Source of the DNA: Acidimicrobiales bacterium
GTDB lineage: Bacteria; Actinomycetota; Acidimicrobiia; Acidimicrobiales; JADJXE01
Reading direction: 5' to 3'
Assembly: GCA_016716005.1 (NCBI GenBank)
Contig: JADJXE010000001.1
Location: 3,175,001 to 3,239,000, forward strand
DNA length: 64,000 nucleotides
Part shown: one piece after another, positions 16,531 through 25,215 of the stretch
Numbering within the stretch: position 1 is the first letter of the stretch
How the letters are laid out: the number at the start of each line of letters is the position of its first letter
Notes under the pieces: generated by a model
Database searches by the model: none
What the model saw: only the letters and a program-made list of their open reading frames with translations
What the model was told of the DNA's origin: nothing
Made by a program: the position numbers and the translations under genes

Positions 16531-17664
16531 ATGGGCGTCGTCCGGGGGCTGCTCGCAGGGCTGGGGGGAGCCGGGGCCCTCGCGCTGGCGGTGGTGGCGG
16601 GGGGTGCCGGTGCCGGTGCCGGCGCGCCCTCGGCGGGCCGGGGGCTGCCCCCGGCCGTGGCCTGGGGACCGGGGCCGACCCCGGTCCGGGCGGCCGGGCC
16701 CAGCCGGCACGCCGCGGCGCCCGTCGTGGCGCCACCAGCCGCCGCCGACCCCGACGCACCGGGCCGGATCCTGATGGAGGGGGAGGACATGCCCAACCCC
16801 TTCGTGCTGGTGGAGGATCGCTACTACCTGTACGCGACCCAGCGTGAGCACCTCGGGACCATCCTCAACGTGCCGGTGCGGACGTCGATCGACCTCATCC
16901 GGTGGGACCTGGTCGCCGACGCCCTGCCCGAGGTGCCGGCGTGGGCAGAGCCCGGCGCCACCTGGGCGCCCGACGTGCGGCATCTCCCCACCGGCTACGT
17001 CCTGTGGTTCACGGCCCGCCTGCGCGGGGTGCAGCCGGACACCAAGTGCATCGGCGTGGCGGTCGGCGCCGGCCCCCTCGGCCCGTTCACGGCCCGGCCG
17101 GAGCCCATCGTCTGCCAGCGGGAGCGTCGGGGTTCGATCGACCCCCGCAGCTTCGTGGCGGCCGACGGGTCGCTGTGGCTGCTGTGGAAGTCGGACGACA
17201 ACGCCGACGTGGCCGGTGCCGCCCACGCCACGATCTACAGCCAGCGCCTGGCGCCCGACGGCCTGTCGCTGGTCGGCGAGCCGGTGCGGCTGCTCGAGGC
17301 CGACCAGGCGTGGGAGGGGCGCATCGTCGAGGCCCCGCAGCTCGTACGGGTGCGCGACGAGCACTGGCTCTTCTACTCCGGCAACTGGTTCAACCAGCCC
17401 TCCTACGGCATCGGGGTGGCCCGCTGCGCCGGTCCCGTCGGCCCCTGCACGAAGCCGGTCGACGGGCCGTGGCTGGGGTCGAACGGCCAGGGGGAAGGGC
17501 CCGGTGAGGCGTCGGCGTTCCGTGACCGCGACGGCACCGACCACCTGCTGTACGCGCCGTGGGCCCAGGCGTACCGCACGCCCACGGTGCGGCCGGCCGT
17601 GCTGGCGCGCCTCGCCTTCGGGCCCTTCGGGCCCTACCTGGCCGCGGGCGGGCCGGGCGCCTAG
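16531..17664 (+). CDS. Glycoside hydrolase family 43-like secreted protein
   Basis: About 377 residues. The start is the ATG at 16531, giving a signal peptide (MGVVRGLLAGLGGAGALALA) followed by a low-complexity Ala/Gly/Pro stretch. The five-bladed beta-propeller begins near residue 85. GH43 catalytic positions are plausible: Asp in EDMPNPFVLV, Asp in RGSIDPRSFV and Glu in RIVEAPQLVRV. Family members hydrolyse arabinan, xylan or related side chains, and the substrate here is unknown. The gene ends in a 4-bp convergent overlap with rpe. Confidence 0.82.
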   Translation: MGVVRGLLAGLGGAGALALAVVAGGAGAGAGAPSAGRGLPPAVAWGPGPTPVRAAGPSRHAAAPVVAPPAAADPDAPGRILMEGEDMPNPFVLVEDRYYLYATQREHLGTILNVPVRTSIDLIRWDLVADALPEVPAWAEPGATWAPDVRHLPTGYVLWFTARLRGVQPDTKCIGVAVGAGPLGPFTARPEPIVCQRERRGSIDPRSFVAADGSLWLLWKSDDNADVAGAAHATIYSQRLAPDGLSLVGEPVRLLEADQAWEGRIVEAPQLVRVRDEHWLFYSGNWFNQPSYGIGVARCAGPVGPCTKPVDGPWLGSNGQGEGPGEASAFRDRDGTDHLLYAPWAQAYRTPTVRPAVLARLAFGPFGPYLAAGGPGA

Positions 17665-18356
17665 CGGGCGCCGGCCGGCGCGTCCTGCGCCGCCCGGCCC
17701 CGATCGCGCAGGTCGGCGACGGCGTGGCCGAGGCCCTCCGGGTCGCGGAACAGCGCGGTGCCGGCCACGAGGAGGTTGGCGCCGGCCCCGGCGGCACCGG
17801 CGACCGTCTCGGCGCCCACCCCGCCGTCCACCTCGACATCGACGTCGAGGCCGGCCGCGTCGATCATCCGCCGCACCTCGGTGATCTTCGCCTCCATGGC
17901 GGGCAGGTACGCCTGGCCGCCGAAGCCGGGGTTCACCGTCATCACCAGCACCAGGTCGACCAGGTCGAGCACGTGGGCCACGTGGGCGGCGGGGGTGGCC
18001 GGGTTGAGGGCCACGCCGGCCCGAGCCCCGCACTCCCGCACGTGGCCGAGGGCGCGGTGCAGGTGGACGTTGGCCTCGGCGTGCAGGATGACGATCTCGC
18101 AGCCCGCCTCGACGAACCGCGGCACGAGCGGGCCGGGCTCGTGGACCATGAGATGGGCCTCGAACGGCACCGACGTGTGCCCCCGGGCCGACGCGATGAC
18201 GTCGGGCCCGACGGTGATGTTGGGCACGAACCGGCCGTCCATCACGTCCCACTGGATCCGATCGACGCCGGCCGCCTCCAGCGCGGCCACCTCGGCGCCC
18301 AGTCGGGCGAAGTCGGCGGGCAGCACCGAGGGGATGATCTCGATCGGCCGGACCAT
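17661..18356 (-). CDS. rpe: Ribulose-phosphate 3-epimerase
   Basis: A 231-residue TIM-barrel enzyme interconverting ribulose-5-phosphate and xylulose-5-phosphate in the pentose phosphate pathway. Visible motifs: IIPSVLPADFARL at the N-terminus, QWDVMDGRFVPNIT with the catalytic Asp (~residue 35), HLMVHEP, VLVMTVNPGFGGQAY and VDGGVGAETV (second catalytic Asp). The ATG at 18356 is the first plausible start. The gene is divergent from the RNA methyltransferase gene. Confidence 0.95.
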   Translation of the reverse strand: MVRPIEIIPSVLPADFARLGAEVAALEAAGVDRIQWDVMDGRFVPNITVGPDVIASARGHTSVPFEAHLMVHEPGPLVPRFVEAGCEIVILHAEANVHLHRALGHVRECGARAGVALNPATPAAHVAHVLDLVDLVLVMTVNPGFGGQAYLPAMEAKITEVRRMIDAAGLDVDVEVDGGVGAETVAGAAGAGANLLVAGTALFRDPEGLGHAVADLRDRGRAAQDAPAGAR

Positions 18357-18404
18357 GACGACGACGATACGGGATCCGTTCGCGGCGCCGTACGCTCGGG
18401 CCTC

Positions 18405-19616
18405 GTGCCCGGCCCCGAACCGCTCGTGCTCGTCACGGAGGGCGCGGTGGCCGGTGGGGCCGCCCTCGCCCGGCACGAGGGTCGGGTGGTCTTCGTCGAG
18501 GGGGCGCTGCCGGGCGAGCGGGTCGTGGCGGAGGTGTTCGACGAGCGGCGTGACTTCGCCCGGGCCCGGGTGGCGAGCGTGCTCGACGCGAGCCCGCACC
18601 GGGTGCCGCCCCCGTGCCCCCACGTGGCCGCCGGCTGCGGCGGCTGCGACTGGCAGCACGCCGACCCGGCGGCCCAGCCGCGTCTGAAGGGCGAGCTCGT
18701 GGTCGACGCCCTGCGACGTCTCGGCAAGGTGCCCGACCCTGTCGTGCGGGTCGGGCCGCCCCTCGCCCCGGAGGGCTTCCGGACGACCGTGCGCCTCGCC
18801 GTGCATCGAGGTCGCGTGGGCTTCCGTCATCGCGGCAGCCACGAGGTCGTTCCTGTCGGTCGCTGCCTCGTCGCCCACCCGCTGGTGCAGGCCGTGCTCG
18901 ACGAGCTCGAACCGGGCCGGGCCCGCGAGCTCACCGTCCGGGCCGGGGCCCGCACCGGTGAGCAGCTGGTGCTGGCCACGCCCACCGCGGGCGGCGTGCG
19001 CGTGCCCGAGGGCGTGGTGCTCGTCGGGCGGGACGAGCTCCGCCGGGGCCGGCGGGCCGCCTACCACGAGGAGGTCGGTGGTCGCCGGTACCGGATCGCG
19101 GCCACCTCGTTCTTCCAGACCCGCGCCGACGGCGCCGACGCCCTGGTGGCGGCGGTGGCCGACGCGCTGGGCCCCCCGCCCGGCGGCGACGCCCGCCTGG
19201 TCGACGCGTACTGCGGGGTCGGTCTGTTCGCCGGGGCCCTGGCCGCCGGGGCCGGGCAGCCGGGGTGGCGGGTCGTCGCCCTCGAGTCGCACCGCGCCGC
19301 CGTGGCCGACGCCCGGCACAACCTCGACGATCGCCAGGCCCGGGTCCTCGGCACCGACGTCGGGCGCTGGCGGCTCCAGCCGGCCGACGCGGTGGTGGCC
19401 GACCCGTCCCGGCGGGGCCTCGGCCGTGACGCCGCCGCCGTACTGGCCGCCACCGGCGCCACCCGGCTGGTGCTGGTGGCGTGCGACGCCGCCGCCCTCG
19501 GTCGCGACGTCGCCCTGCTGGCCGGGCACGGCTTCGGCCTGGCCGACGCCGTGCTGGTCGACCTGTTCCCCCAGACCTCGCACGTCGAGGTGGTCGCCCG
19601 GTTCGACCGTGGGTGA
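18405..19616 (+). CDS. TrmA/RlmD-family RNA (uracil-C5) methyltransferase
   Basis: A ~403-residue SAM enzyme. It opens with a TRAM-like beta-barrel (LVTEGAVAGGAALARHEGR). An Fe-S-type Cys cluster follows (PPPCPHVAAGCGGCDWQH, ~residues 68-85). The fold then continues with TSFFQTRADGADAL, the SAM motif LVDAYCGVGLFAG and the catalytic Cys in LVACDAAALGRDV. It methylates a uridine in rRNA or tRNA, but the target site cannot be told. The GTG start at 18405 lies 48 bases from rpe on the other strand. Confidence 0.88.
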   Translation: MPGPEPLVLVTEGAVAGGAALARHEGRVVFVEGALPGERVVAEVFDERRDFARARVASVLDASPHRVPPPCPHVAAGCGGCDWQHADPAAQPRLKGELVVDALRRLGKVPDPVVRVGPPLAPEGFRTTVRLAVHRGRVGFRHRGSHEVVPVGRCLVAHPLVQAVLDELEPGRARELTVRAGARTGEQLVLATPTAGGVRVPEGVVLVGRDELRRGRRAAYHEEVGGRRYRIAATSFFQTRADGADALVAAVADALGPPPGGDARLVDAYCGVGLFAGALAAGAGQPGWRVVALESHRAAVADARHNLDDRQARVLGTDVGRWRLQPADAVVADPSRRGLGRDAAAVLAATGATRLVLVACDAAALGRDVALLAGHGFGLADAVLVDLFPQTSHVEVVARFDRG

Positions 19617-19653
19617 GTCATCCGGTGGCGCCGGCGGCGCCGTACGACTCCCG

Positions 19654-20253
19654 ATGGCCGGGCGCTCCGACGATCTCACCTCCGCGAGCGACGCGTCGCT
19701 CGTCGTCGCCATCGGGCGCTACCGCCAGGCCGCCCTGGCCGAGGCCTACCGCCGCCACGGTGGTGCGGTGTTCGGCCTGGCCCGGCGGCTGCTCGGTGAC
19801 CCGGTCAAGGGGGAGGAGATCGTGCAGGAGGTCTTCCTGCGCTTGTGGCAGCGGCCCGAGGCCTTCGACCCCGACCGGGGCTCCCTGCGCTCGTACCTGC
19901 TCGCCACCACGCACGGGCGGGCGGTCGACCTGCTGCGCTCCGAGGGCTCGAGGCGTCGGCGTGAGGAGCGCGACGCCCTCCTCACGGCCGAGGCCGGCTA
20001 CGACCTCGAGCGGGAGGTGTGGGACCTGTCCGTCTCGGAGCGGGTCCAGCAGGCCGTGGCCGCGCTGCCCGACGGGGAGCGGCGGGCGATCGAGCTGGCG
20101 TACTTCCGTGGGTACACCTACCGGGAGGTGGCGGGGCTGCTCGACGAGCCGGAGGGCACCGTGAAGAGCCGCATCCGCGCCGGCCTGTCGCGGATGCGGT
20201 CCGCGCTGGTCGAGTCGGGCCTCGGAGCGGGAGGTGGCCCGGCGTGGGACTGA
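19654..20253 (+). CDS. ECF RNA polymerase sigma factor, SigK-like
   Basis: A 199-residue sigma factor with region 2 (YRRHGGAVFGLARRLLGD, EEIVQEVFLRLWQRPEAF, YLLATTHGRAVDLLRSEG) and region 4 (LPDGERRAIELAYFRGYTY, then REVAGLLDEPEGTVKSRI). The ATG at 19654 fits the start of homology. The stop lies ten bases inside the anti-sigma gene, so the pair is translationally coupled. The partner's RskA-like build places it in the SigK-type group. The regulon is unknown. Confidence 0.9.
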   Translation: MAGRSDDLTSASDASLVVAIGRYRQAALAEAYRRHGGAVFGLARRLLGDPVKGEEIVQEVFLRLWQRPEAFDPDRGSLRSYLLATTHGRAVDLLRSEGSRRRREERDALLTAEAGYDLEREVWDLSVSERVQQAVAALPDGERRAIELAYFRGYTYREVAGLLDEPEGTVKSRIRAGLSRMRSALVESGLGAGGGPAWD

Positions 20254-21029
20254 CCCACCGAGAGATCGAGGACCTCCTCGGCGCCCACGCCCTCGACGCC
20301 GTCGACCCCGACGAGCGCGCCGTCGTCGAACGCCACCTGGCCGGCTGCCCGCGCTGTCGGGCCGAGGTGGTCGAGTACCGGGAGGTGGCGGCGCTGCTCG
20401 CCCACGGCGGCGGGCCCGCGCCGGCAGGGGTGTGGGACCGCATCGCCGACGGGCTCGACGAGGGCGTGGCGCCCGTCGCCCCTCCCGTGCTGGGCCGCGG
20501 TCCGGACGACGCGCCGGTGGTGGTGCTCGCCGACCGGGCCCGGCGCCGGGGCCGGCTCGGCCCGGGCCGGATCGGTCTGGCGGCGGCCGGTGTGGCCGCG
20601 GCAGCGGTGATCGGCGTGCTGGGGTGGCGGGTGGTCGAGCAGGACCGGCGCCTCGACGAGCTGGCCACCAGCATGGGCGACGACGCCATGGCCCGGGCGG
20701 CCAGCGTGGCGATGGCCGATCCCGACTCGCGCCACGCCGAGCTGGCCGCGCCCACCGGTGAGATGGAGGCCGTGGCGGTGGTGACCGTGGAGGGTGACGC
20801 CTACCTGTTGGGCGACCGGCTGCCCAGCCTGCCCGCCGATCGCACGTACCAGCTCTGGGGCGTTCTCGACAGCGGCGAGGTGGTGTCGCTGGGGTTGCTC
20901 GGCAACCGGCCCGGGGTCGAGGCGTTCCACGCCCCGGCCAACGTGGGCACCCTCGCGGTCACCGACGAGCCCGCCGGGGGCGTGGTGGTGTCGGGTGCCC
21001 CGCCGATGGTGGTCGGCGAGCTGGCGTAG
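20244..21029 (+). CDS. Anti-sigma factor, RskA-like, zinc-binding
   Basis: A ~261-residue membrane anti-sigma factor. The cytoplasmic N-terminal domain carries a zinc motif VVERHLAGCPRCRAEV (HxxxCxxC, ~residues 27-42). One membrane helix (IGLAAAGVAAAAVIGVLG) lies near residue 115. The extracytoplasmic RskA domain follows (TYQLWGVLDSGEVVSLGLLG). Release of the sigma factor by regulated proteolysis of such proteins is known for the family. The GTG start at 20244 overlaps the sigma gene. Confidence 0.9.
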   Translation: MGLTHREIEDLLGAHALDAVDPDERAVVERHLAGCPRCRAEVVEYREVAALLAHGGGPAPAGVWDRIADGLDEGVAPVAPPVLGRGPDDAPVVVLADRARRRGRLGPGRIGLAAAGVAAAAVIGVLGWRVVEQDRRLDELATSMGDDAMARAASVAMADPDSRHAELAAPTGEMEAVAVVTVEGDAYLLGDRLPSLPADRTYQLWGVLDSGEVVSLGLLGNRPGVEAFHAPANVGTLAVTDEPAGGVVVSGAPPMVVGELA

Positions 21030-21035
21030 CCGGCT

Positions 21036-22034
21036 CTACGTGCGGGACTGCTTCCAGTCGTCGAGGTGCTGGTGGAAGTCGCCCCACTGGTCAGCGTCGA
21101 CGGCCAGGTGGGCGGTGGCCGGCTCGGTCGTCAGGGGTTCGGCCGCCGCGGGCGCGGCTGCGGCCTCGATGTCGGACACCCTGCGGTAGGCCCGCTCGCC
21201 GGCACGGCGCTCGGCCCGCTCGGGCCGGTGTGACCACTCGACCCAGATCACCGCGATCCAGCCCCACAGCCACAGGTCGCCGCCCACCTTCATGATGGCG
21301 CCCGCGAGCTGCTGGTCGAACGTGTCGGTGATGCCGCCCACCTGCGGCGCGAGCTCGTACAGCCGGTAGATGGGGAAGGTCGCCCAGGTGAGGAACCCGG
21401 CCGGCACCAGGGCGGGCACCGACACCACGAACAGGTAGACCATCTTCATGGGGTCGGTGAATCGGTCTTCCTCGAGGGGGCCCCGCACCGGCCACCACAT
21501 GAGCAGCCCCCCGACCACCCACACCAGGTCGAGCCCGAACGAGCCCAGCTGGTTGCCGCGGAGGCTGTCGACCGTGATCGGCATCTGGGTGAGGAGGAGC
21601 ACGGCCGTGGCGATCAGCACGCCAGGCACGAACCGGGTGACCGCGTGGAGGACGCGGCGGAAGCGGCCCTCGCCCACCACCCGGCGGGCCAGCCAGTCGG
21701 GGATGCCCTTCAGCAGCAGCGGCGGGGCCACGTAGACCATGAGGAGGTACTGGATCATGTGGGCGAAGGCCAGGTAGCCCGTGCCGAGCGTGCCGATCGG
21801 CCAGTCGAGGGCCACCCAGAGCACCACCAGCCCCGACACGAACCAGGCCACCTGGCGCCGGGTGACCGCGGCGTGGGGAGGATCGCCGGGGCGGCCGGGC
21901 CGGGTGACGCCCCGCAGGTAGACGGCCCCGATGCCGAGCAGGAACAGCCACACCCCGGGGTAGGCGCGCCAGGTCCAGCTCCAGGGCTCCTTCAACGCCG
22001 AGCACCACCAGCTCACCGGATCAGTCTGGCCCAT
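21036..22034 (-). CDS. ctaG: Cytochrome c oxidase assembly protein CtaG (caa3 type)
   Basis: A 332-residue polytopic membrane protein. Typical features: WSWTWRAYPGVWLFLLG at the N-terminus, LGTGYLAFAHMIQYLLMVYV and APPLLLKGIP (~residues 88-120), and GDLWLWGWIAVIWVEWSH near the C-terminal helix. Members of this family help copper-centre assembly of caa3 oxidases. No oxidase subunit genes are adjacent, so it is an orphan copy. The soluble C-terminal tail (~50 residues) is Ala/Glu-rich. Confidence 0.9.
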   Translation of the reverse strand: MGQTDPVSWWCSALKEPWSWTWRAYPGVWLFLLGIGAVYLRGVTRPGRPGDPPHAAVTRRQVAWFVSGLVVLWVALDWPIGTLGTGYLAFAHMIQYLLMVYVAPPLLLKGIPDWLARRVVGEGRFRRVLHAVTRFVPGVLIATAVLLLTQMPITVDSLRGNQLGSFGLDLVWVVGGLLMWWPVRGPLEEDRFTDPMKMVYLFVVSVPALVPAGFLTWATFPIYRLYELAPQVGGITDTFDQQLAGAIMKVGGDLWLWGWIAVIWVEWSHRPERAERRAGERAYRRVSDIEAAAAPAAAEPLTTEPATAHLAVDADQWGDFHQHLDDWKQSRT

Positions 22035-22070
22035 CGGCGCCCCGCAGCCGAAGTCGGCCGGAGCGGGGCG

Positions 22071-22319
22071 TCAGGGGCGGCGCTCGACCCGGCCGTAGCC
22101 GTCGCGGTGCAGGGCCGTGATCCGGTCGAGGTCGAGCAGCGAGCCGCCGATGCGCACGGTGCCCTCCCCGAGGTCGACCTCCTGGAGTGGCCCGGCGATG
22201 GCCAGCGGGAGCGTCGTCTCCACCGTGATGCGCTCGCCCCCGTCCAGCGCGGCCAGCAGGTGGGCCTCGAAGGCCGGCACGGTGCGCGCGACCAGTTTGG
22301 TGCTGGTGGACGACACCAT
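22071..22319 (-). CDS. Small hypothetical protein
   Basis: An 82-residue protein with no recognised family. The ATG at 22319 is preceded by CGGAGGGGG at good spacing, which favours it over an in-frame start 27 bases upstream. The sequence alternates beta-like segments (ERITVETTLPLAI, EVDLGEGTVRIGG) and ends LHRDGYGRVERRP. It lies upstream of ctaG in the same direction, separated by 36 bases. Confidence 0.6.
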   Translation of the reverse strand: MVSSTSTKLVARTVPAFEAHLLAALDGGERITVETTLPLAIAGPLQEVDLGEGTVRIGGSLLDLDRITALHRDGYGRVERRP

Positions 22320-22441
22320 GGTCCCCCTCCGCGGTCTTGGCGCCACTGAACCGTCCCGGGGTGTCGGCGTCCAGGGACTCTCGTCACTGGCGGACAGGCC
22401 GGAGGGCTCTGGGGAGATGGTGCATCCGCGCTACGCGCGCC

Positions 22442-22516
22442 TGGTGCGCCCCCTGGGATTCGAACCCAGAACCTGCGGATTAAGAGTCCGTTGCTCTGCC
22501 GTTGAGCTAGAGGCGC
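22442..22516 (-). tRNA. tRNA-Lys(CTT)
   Basis: GCGCCTC at the 5' end pairs with the 3' acceptor strand GGGGCGC (one non-canonical position). The anticodon loop CTCTTAA gives CTT (codon AAG). GGTTCTGGGTTCGAATCCC forms the T-arm region, and CCA is encoded. Confidence 0.94.
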
Positions 22517-22561
22517 GGCGAGTTGGGCAGTGTAGTCGGCCGCGGCTGCGGCCTTCCCGGC

Positions 22562-22614
22562 GGCCCTCGGCGCGCGGGCACACCGAGGGCCGCCCGCGAA
22601 CGGGCGGCCCTCGG
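22562..22614. terminator. 14-bp hairpin with competing upstream arm, between tRNA genes
   Basis: CCGAGGGCCGCCCG (22583-22596) pairs perfectly with 22601-22614 around a CGAA tetraloop. GGCCCTCGG at 22562-22570 can also pair with 22583-22591, so two exclusive folds exist. It lies downstream of tRNA-His and upstream of tRNA-Lys in their direction of transcription. No T-tract follows, as is common in GC-rich Actinobacteria. Confidence 0.7.
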
Positions 22615-22620
22615 GGCACG

Positions 22621-22696
22621 TGGGTGACCGAGGGGACTCGAACCCCCGACCTCCAGGGCCACAACCTGGCGCTCTAACCACCTGAGCTACGGCCAC
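22621..22696 (-). tRNA. tRNA-His(GTG)
   Basis: The acceptor arms GTGGCCG and CGGTCAC pair with one G-U. The anticodon loop TTGTGGC gives GTG (codon CAC). The T-arm is GGGGGTTCGAGTCCCC, and CCA is encoded. Confidence 0.94.
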
Positions 22697-22752
22697 CAGG
22701 GAGCGTCAAGCATGGCACAGGGCGGCGGTGCCGCCGCGCGAGGCTGGCGCCG

Positions 22753-23946
22753 GTGGAGAGCGCCGCCGAGCCTCGGGTGAGCCGGAACGTGAAGGTGCTC
22801 GGCCTCGTGTCGTTCTTCCAGGACACGGCCAGCGAGATGCTCTATCCCGTCCTGCCGCTGTTCCTCACGGGCGTGCTCGGCGCCCCACCCTCGGTCGTCG
22901 GGTTGATCGAGGGCGTCGCCGAGGGCACCGCGTCGGGGATGCGGGCGGTCTCCGGTCGCCTGGCCGACCTGCGCCGCCGGCGGCCTCTCATCGCCACCGG
23001 TTACGGCGTGTCGTCGGTCTCCAAGCTGCTCATCGGCTTCGCCTTCGGCTGGCCCCTCGTGCTGGTGGCCCGCTTCGTCGACCGCGTCGGCAAGGGGCTG
23101 CGGGGACCGCCCCGTGACGCTCTCATCGCCGACGACAGCACCGGCGGTCAGCGCGGCCGGGCCTTCGGCTTCCACCGCGCCGCCGACACCGCCGGCGCGG
23201 TGGTCGGTCCGCTCCTCGGGCTGGCGCTGTACGAGCTGCTGGGGCAGCGCATCCGGCCGCTGTTCTTCGTGGCCTTCGTGCCGGCCGCCATCAGCGTGGG
23301 CCTCATCTTCCTGGTGCACGAGCGGCCCCACCCGATCCACCGGGGGGCGCACGGCACCGCCTCCCGCCGCGACCTGCCCACGGGGTACTGGCGCGTGCTC
23401 GTGTTCCTCACCGTGTTCGGTCTCGTCAACTTCTCGGACGCCCTGCTGATCCTCCGGGCCAAGGAGCTGGGCCTCGGGTTCGCGTCCATCGTCATCGTGT
23501 ACACCCTCTACAACGTCGCCTACGCGGCGTTGAGCTACCCGGCCGGCGCGGTGTCCGACCGGCTGCCGCGACGCCTCGTGTTCGCGGCCGGCCTGGCCGT
23601 GTTCGCGGTGGCGTACACCGGGCTGGGCGCGGCCTCGTGGGCCGGCTGGGTGTGGGTGCTGCTGCCGCTCTACGGCTGCTACACGGCGCTGACCGACGGC
23701 GTGGGCCGGGCCTGGCTGGCCGACTTGGTGCCGCCCGGCCTCGTCGGCACCGGCTTGGGGCTCCAGGCCGGGGTGGGCGGTGTGGCGGCGTTCGTCGCCG
23801 GGGTGTGGGCCGGGCTGGCCTGGGGGGGCACCGGCCAGGTGCCGCTCCTGATCTCGGGGATCGCCGCCGGGGTGCTCGCGGTGGTGCTCGCCGCCGGCGG
23901 GGCGCGCCTGGAGGGGGCAGCGGGTCGCCACGTACGCTCGGCGTGA
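22753..23946 (+). CDS. MFS transporter
   Basis: A 397-residue, 12-helix-type major facilitator protein. The first helix region reads LGLVSFFQDTASEMLYPVLP, followed by FLTGVLGAPPSVVGLIEGV. Motif A-like loops are RLADLRRRRP and SDRLPRRLV in the two halves, and GKGLRGPPRDALIAD is a conserved cytoplasmic loop of the subgroup. The substrate is unknown. The start is a GTG at 22753. The stop lies one base before tRNA-Arg. Confidence 0.85.
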   Translation: MESAAEPRVSRNVKVLGLVSFFQDTASEMLYPVLPLFLTGVLGAPPSVVGLIEGVAEGTASGMRAVSGRLADLRRRRPLIATGYGVSSVSKLLIGFAFGWPLVLVARFVDRVGKGLRGPPRDALIADDSTGGQRGRAFGFHRAADTAGAVVGPLLGLALYELLGQRIRPLFFVAFVPAAISVGLIFLVHERPHPIHRGAHGTASRRDLPTGYWRVLVFLTVFGLVNFSDALLILRAKELGLGFASIVIVYTLYNVAYAALSYPAGAVSDRLPRRLVFAAGLAVFAVAYTGLGAASWAGWVWVLLPLYGCYTALTDGVGRAWLADLVPPGLVGTGLGLQAGVGGVAAFVAGVWAGLAWGGTGQVPLLISGIAAGVLAVVLAAGGARLEGAAGRHVRSA

Positions 23947-23947
23947 C

Positions 23948-24021
23948 GCCCCTGTAGCTCAGGCGGACAGAGCAGCGGCCTTCTAAGCCGACGGTCGGGG
24001 GTTCGAATCCTCCCAGGGGCG
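23948..24021 (+). tRNA. tRNA-Arg(TCT)
   Basis: GCCCCTG pairs with CAGGGGC. The anticodon loop CTTCTAA gives TCT (codon AGA). The T-arm is GGGGGTTCGAATCCTCC. It begins immediately after the MFS stop codon. CC follows the discriminator but a full CCA is not encoded. Confidence 0.94.
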
Positions 24022-24111
24022 CCGAGCAGCACGTCAGCGCCAGGTGGCCGAGCTACGCGCCTGGCACGATTGACCCGTGAAGGTCTTCGTCCGCGTCCCG
24101 TGCGAGCGGGC

Positions 24112-25206
24112 ATGAGCCGCACCCTCACGTCGCTGCCGGCGGCCGACGGCTTCCGCATGCCGGCGGAGTTCGAGCCCCACGCCGGCACGTGGATGGCGTG
24201 GCCGGAGCGGCCCGACAACTGGCGCCTCGGGGCCAAGCCGGCCCAGGAGGCCTTCGCCCGCGTGGCCGAGGTGATCGCCGAGAGCGAGCCGGTGACCATG
24301 GCGGTGAGCGACCGGCAGTTCGACCACGCCCGCAGCGTCCTCTCGCCGGCCGTCCGCGTCGCCGAGCTGTCCACGAACGACTCGTGGATGCGCGACATCG
24401 GCCCCACGTTCGTGGTCGACGGCCGGGGCGGCCTGCGGGGGGTCGACTGGGTGTTCAATGCCTGGGGAGGGCTCGACGGTGGCCTGTACTTCCCGTGGGA
24501 CCTCGACGACCGGGCCGCCCGGAAGGTGCTCGAGATCGAGCGGGCCGACCGCTACCGGGCGCCGCTGGTGCTGGAGGGCGGCTCGATCCACGTCGACGGG
24601 GAGGGAACCCTCCTCACCACCGAGGAGTGCCTGCTCAACCCCAACCGCAACCCGTCGCTCACCCGCCAGGAGATCGAGCGGCACCTCCGTGACCACCTGG
24701 GGGTGGAGAAGGTGGTGTGGCTCGGCGCCGGGGTGTTCGGCGACGAGACCGACGGCCACGTCGACAACCTGTGCTGCTTCGTCCGGCCCGGGGTGGTGGC
24801 GCTCACCTGGACCGACGACACGAGCGATCCGCAGCACGCCATCTCGCTCGACGCCCGGCGCCGGCTGGAGGCGGCCACCGACGCCCGGGGCCGCTCCTTC
24901 GAGGTCCACCTGCTGCCCTCGCCGGGGCCGCTGCCGATCACCGACGAGGAGTCGGGCGGGGTCGACGCCGTGGTGGGCACGATGCCTCGCCGCGCGGGCG
25001 ATCGGCTGGCCGGCTCGTACGTCAACCTCTCCATCGCCAACACCCGGATCGTGCTGCCCCTGCTCGACGAGCGCCACGACGACCGAGCCCGCGACGTGGT
25101 GGCCGCCCTGTTCCCCGACCGGCAGGTGGTCGGCGTGCCGGCCCGGGAGATCCTCCTCGGTGGGGGCAACGTGCACTGCATCACCCAGCAGGTCCCGGCG
25201 GCGTAG
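24112..25206 (+). CDS. aguA: Agmatine deiminase (porphyromonas-type peptidylarginine deiminase family)
   Basis: A 364-residue hydrolase converting agmatine to N-carbamoylputrescine and ammonia. Visible motifs: FEPHAGTWMAWPERPDNW, STNDSWMRDIGPTFVV with substrate-binding acids (~residue 88), VLEGGSIHVDGEGTLLTTEE, ETDGHVDNLC (catalytic His/Asp) and the nucleophilic Cys in LLGGGNVHCITQQ (~residue 356). Carbamate kinase follows nine bases downstream, which suggests energy recovery from the carbamoyl group. The carbamoyltransferase needed to connect the two is not here. Confidence 0.93.
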   Translation: MSRTLTSLPAADGFRMPAEFEPHAGTWMAWPERPDNWRLGAKPAQEAFARVAEVIAESEPVTMAVSDRQFDHARSVLSPAVRVAELSTNDSWMRDIGPTFVVDGRGGLRGVDWVFNAWGGLDGGLYFPWDLDDRAARKVLEIERADRYRAPLVLEGGSIHVDGEGTLLTTEECLLNPNRNPSLTRQEIERHLRDHLGVEKVVWLGAGVFGDETDGHVDNLCCFVRPGVVALTWTDDTSDPQHAISLDARRRLEAATDARGRSFEVHLLPSPGPLPITDEESGGVDAVVGTMPRRAGDRLAGSYVNLSIANTRIVLPLLDERHDDRARDVVAALFPDRQVVGVPAREILLGGGNVHCITQQVPAA

Positions 25207-25215
25207 GCGGTCGCC

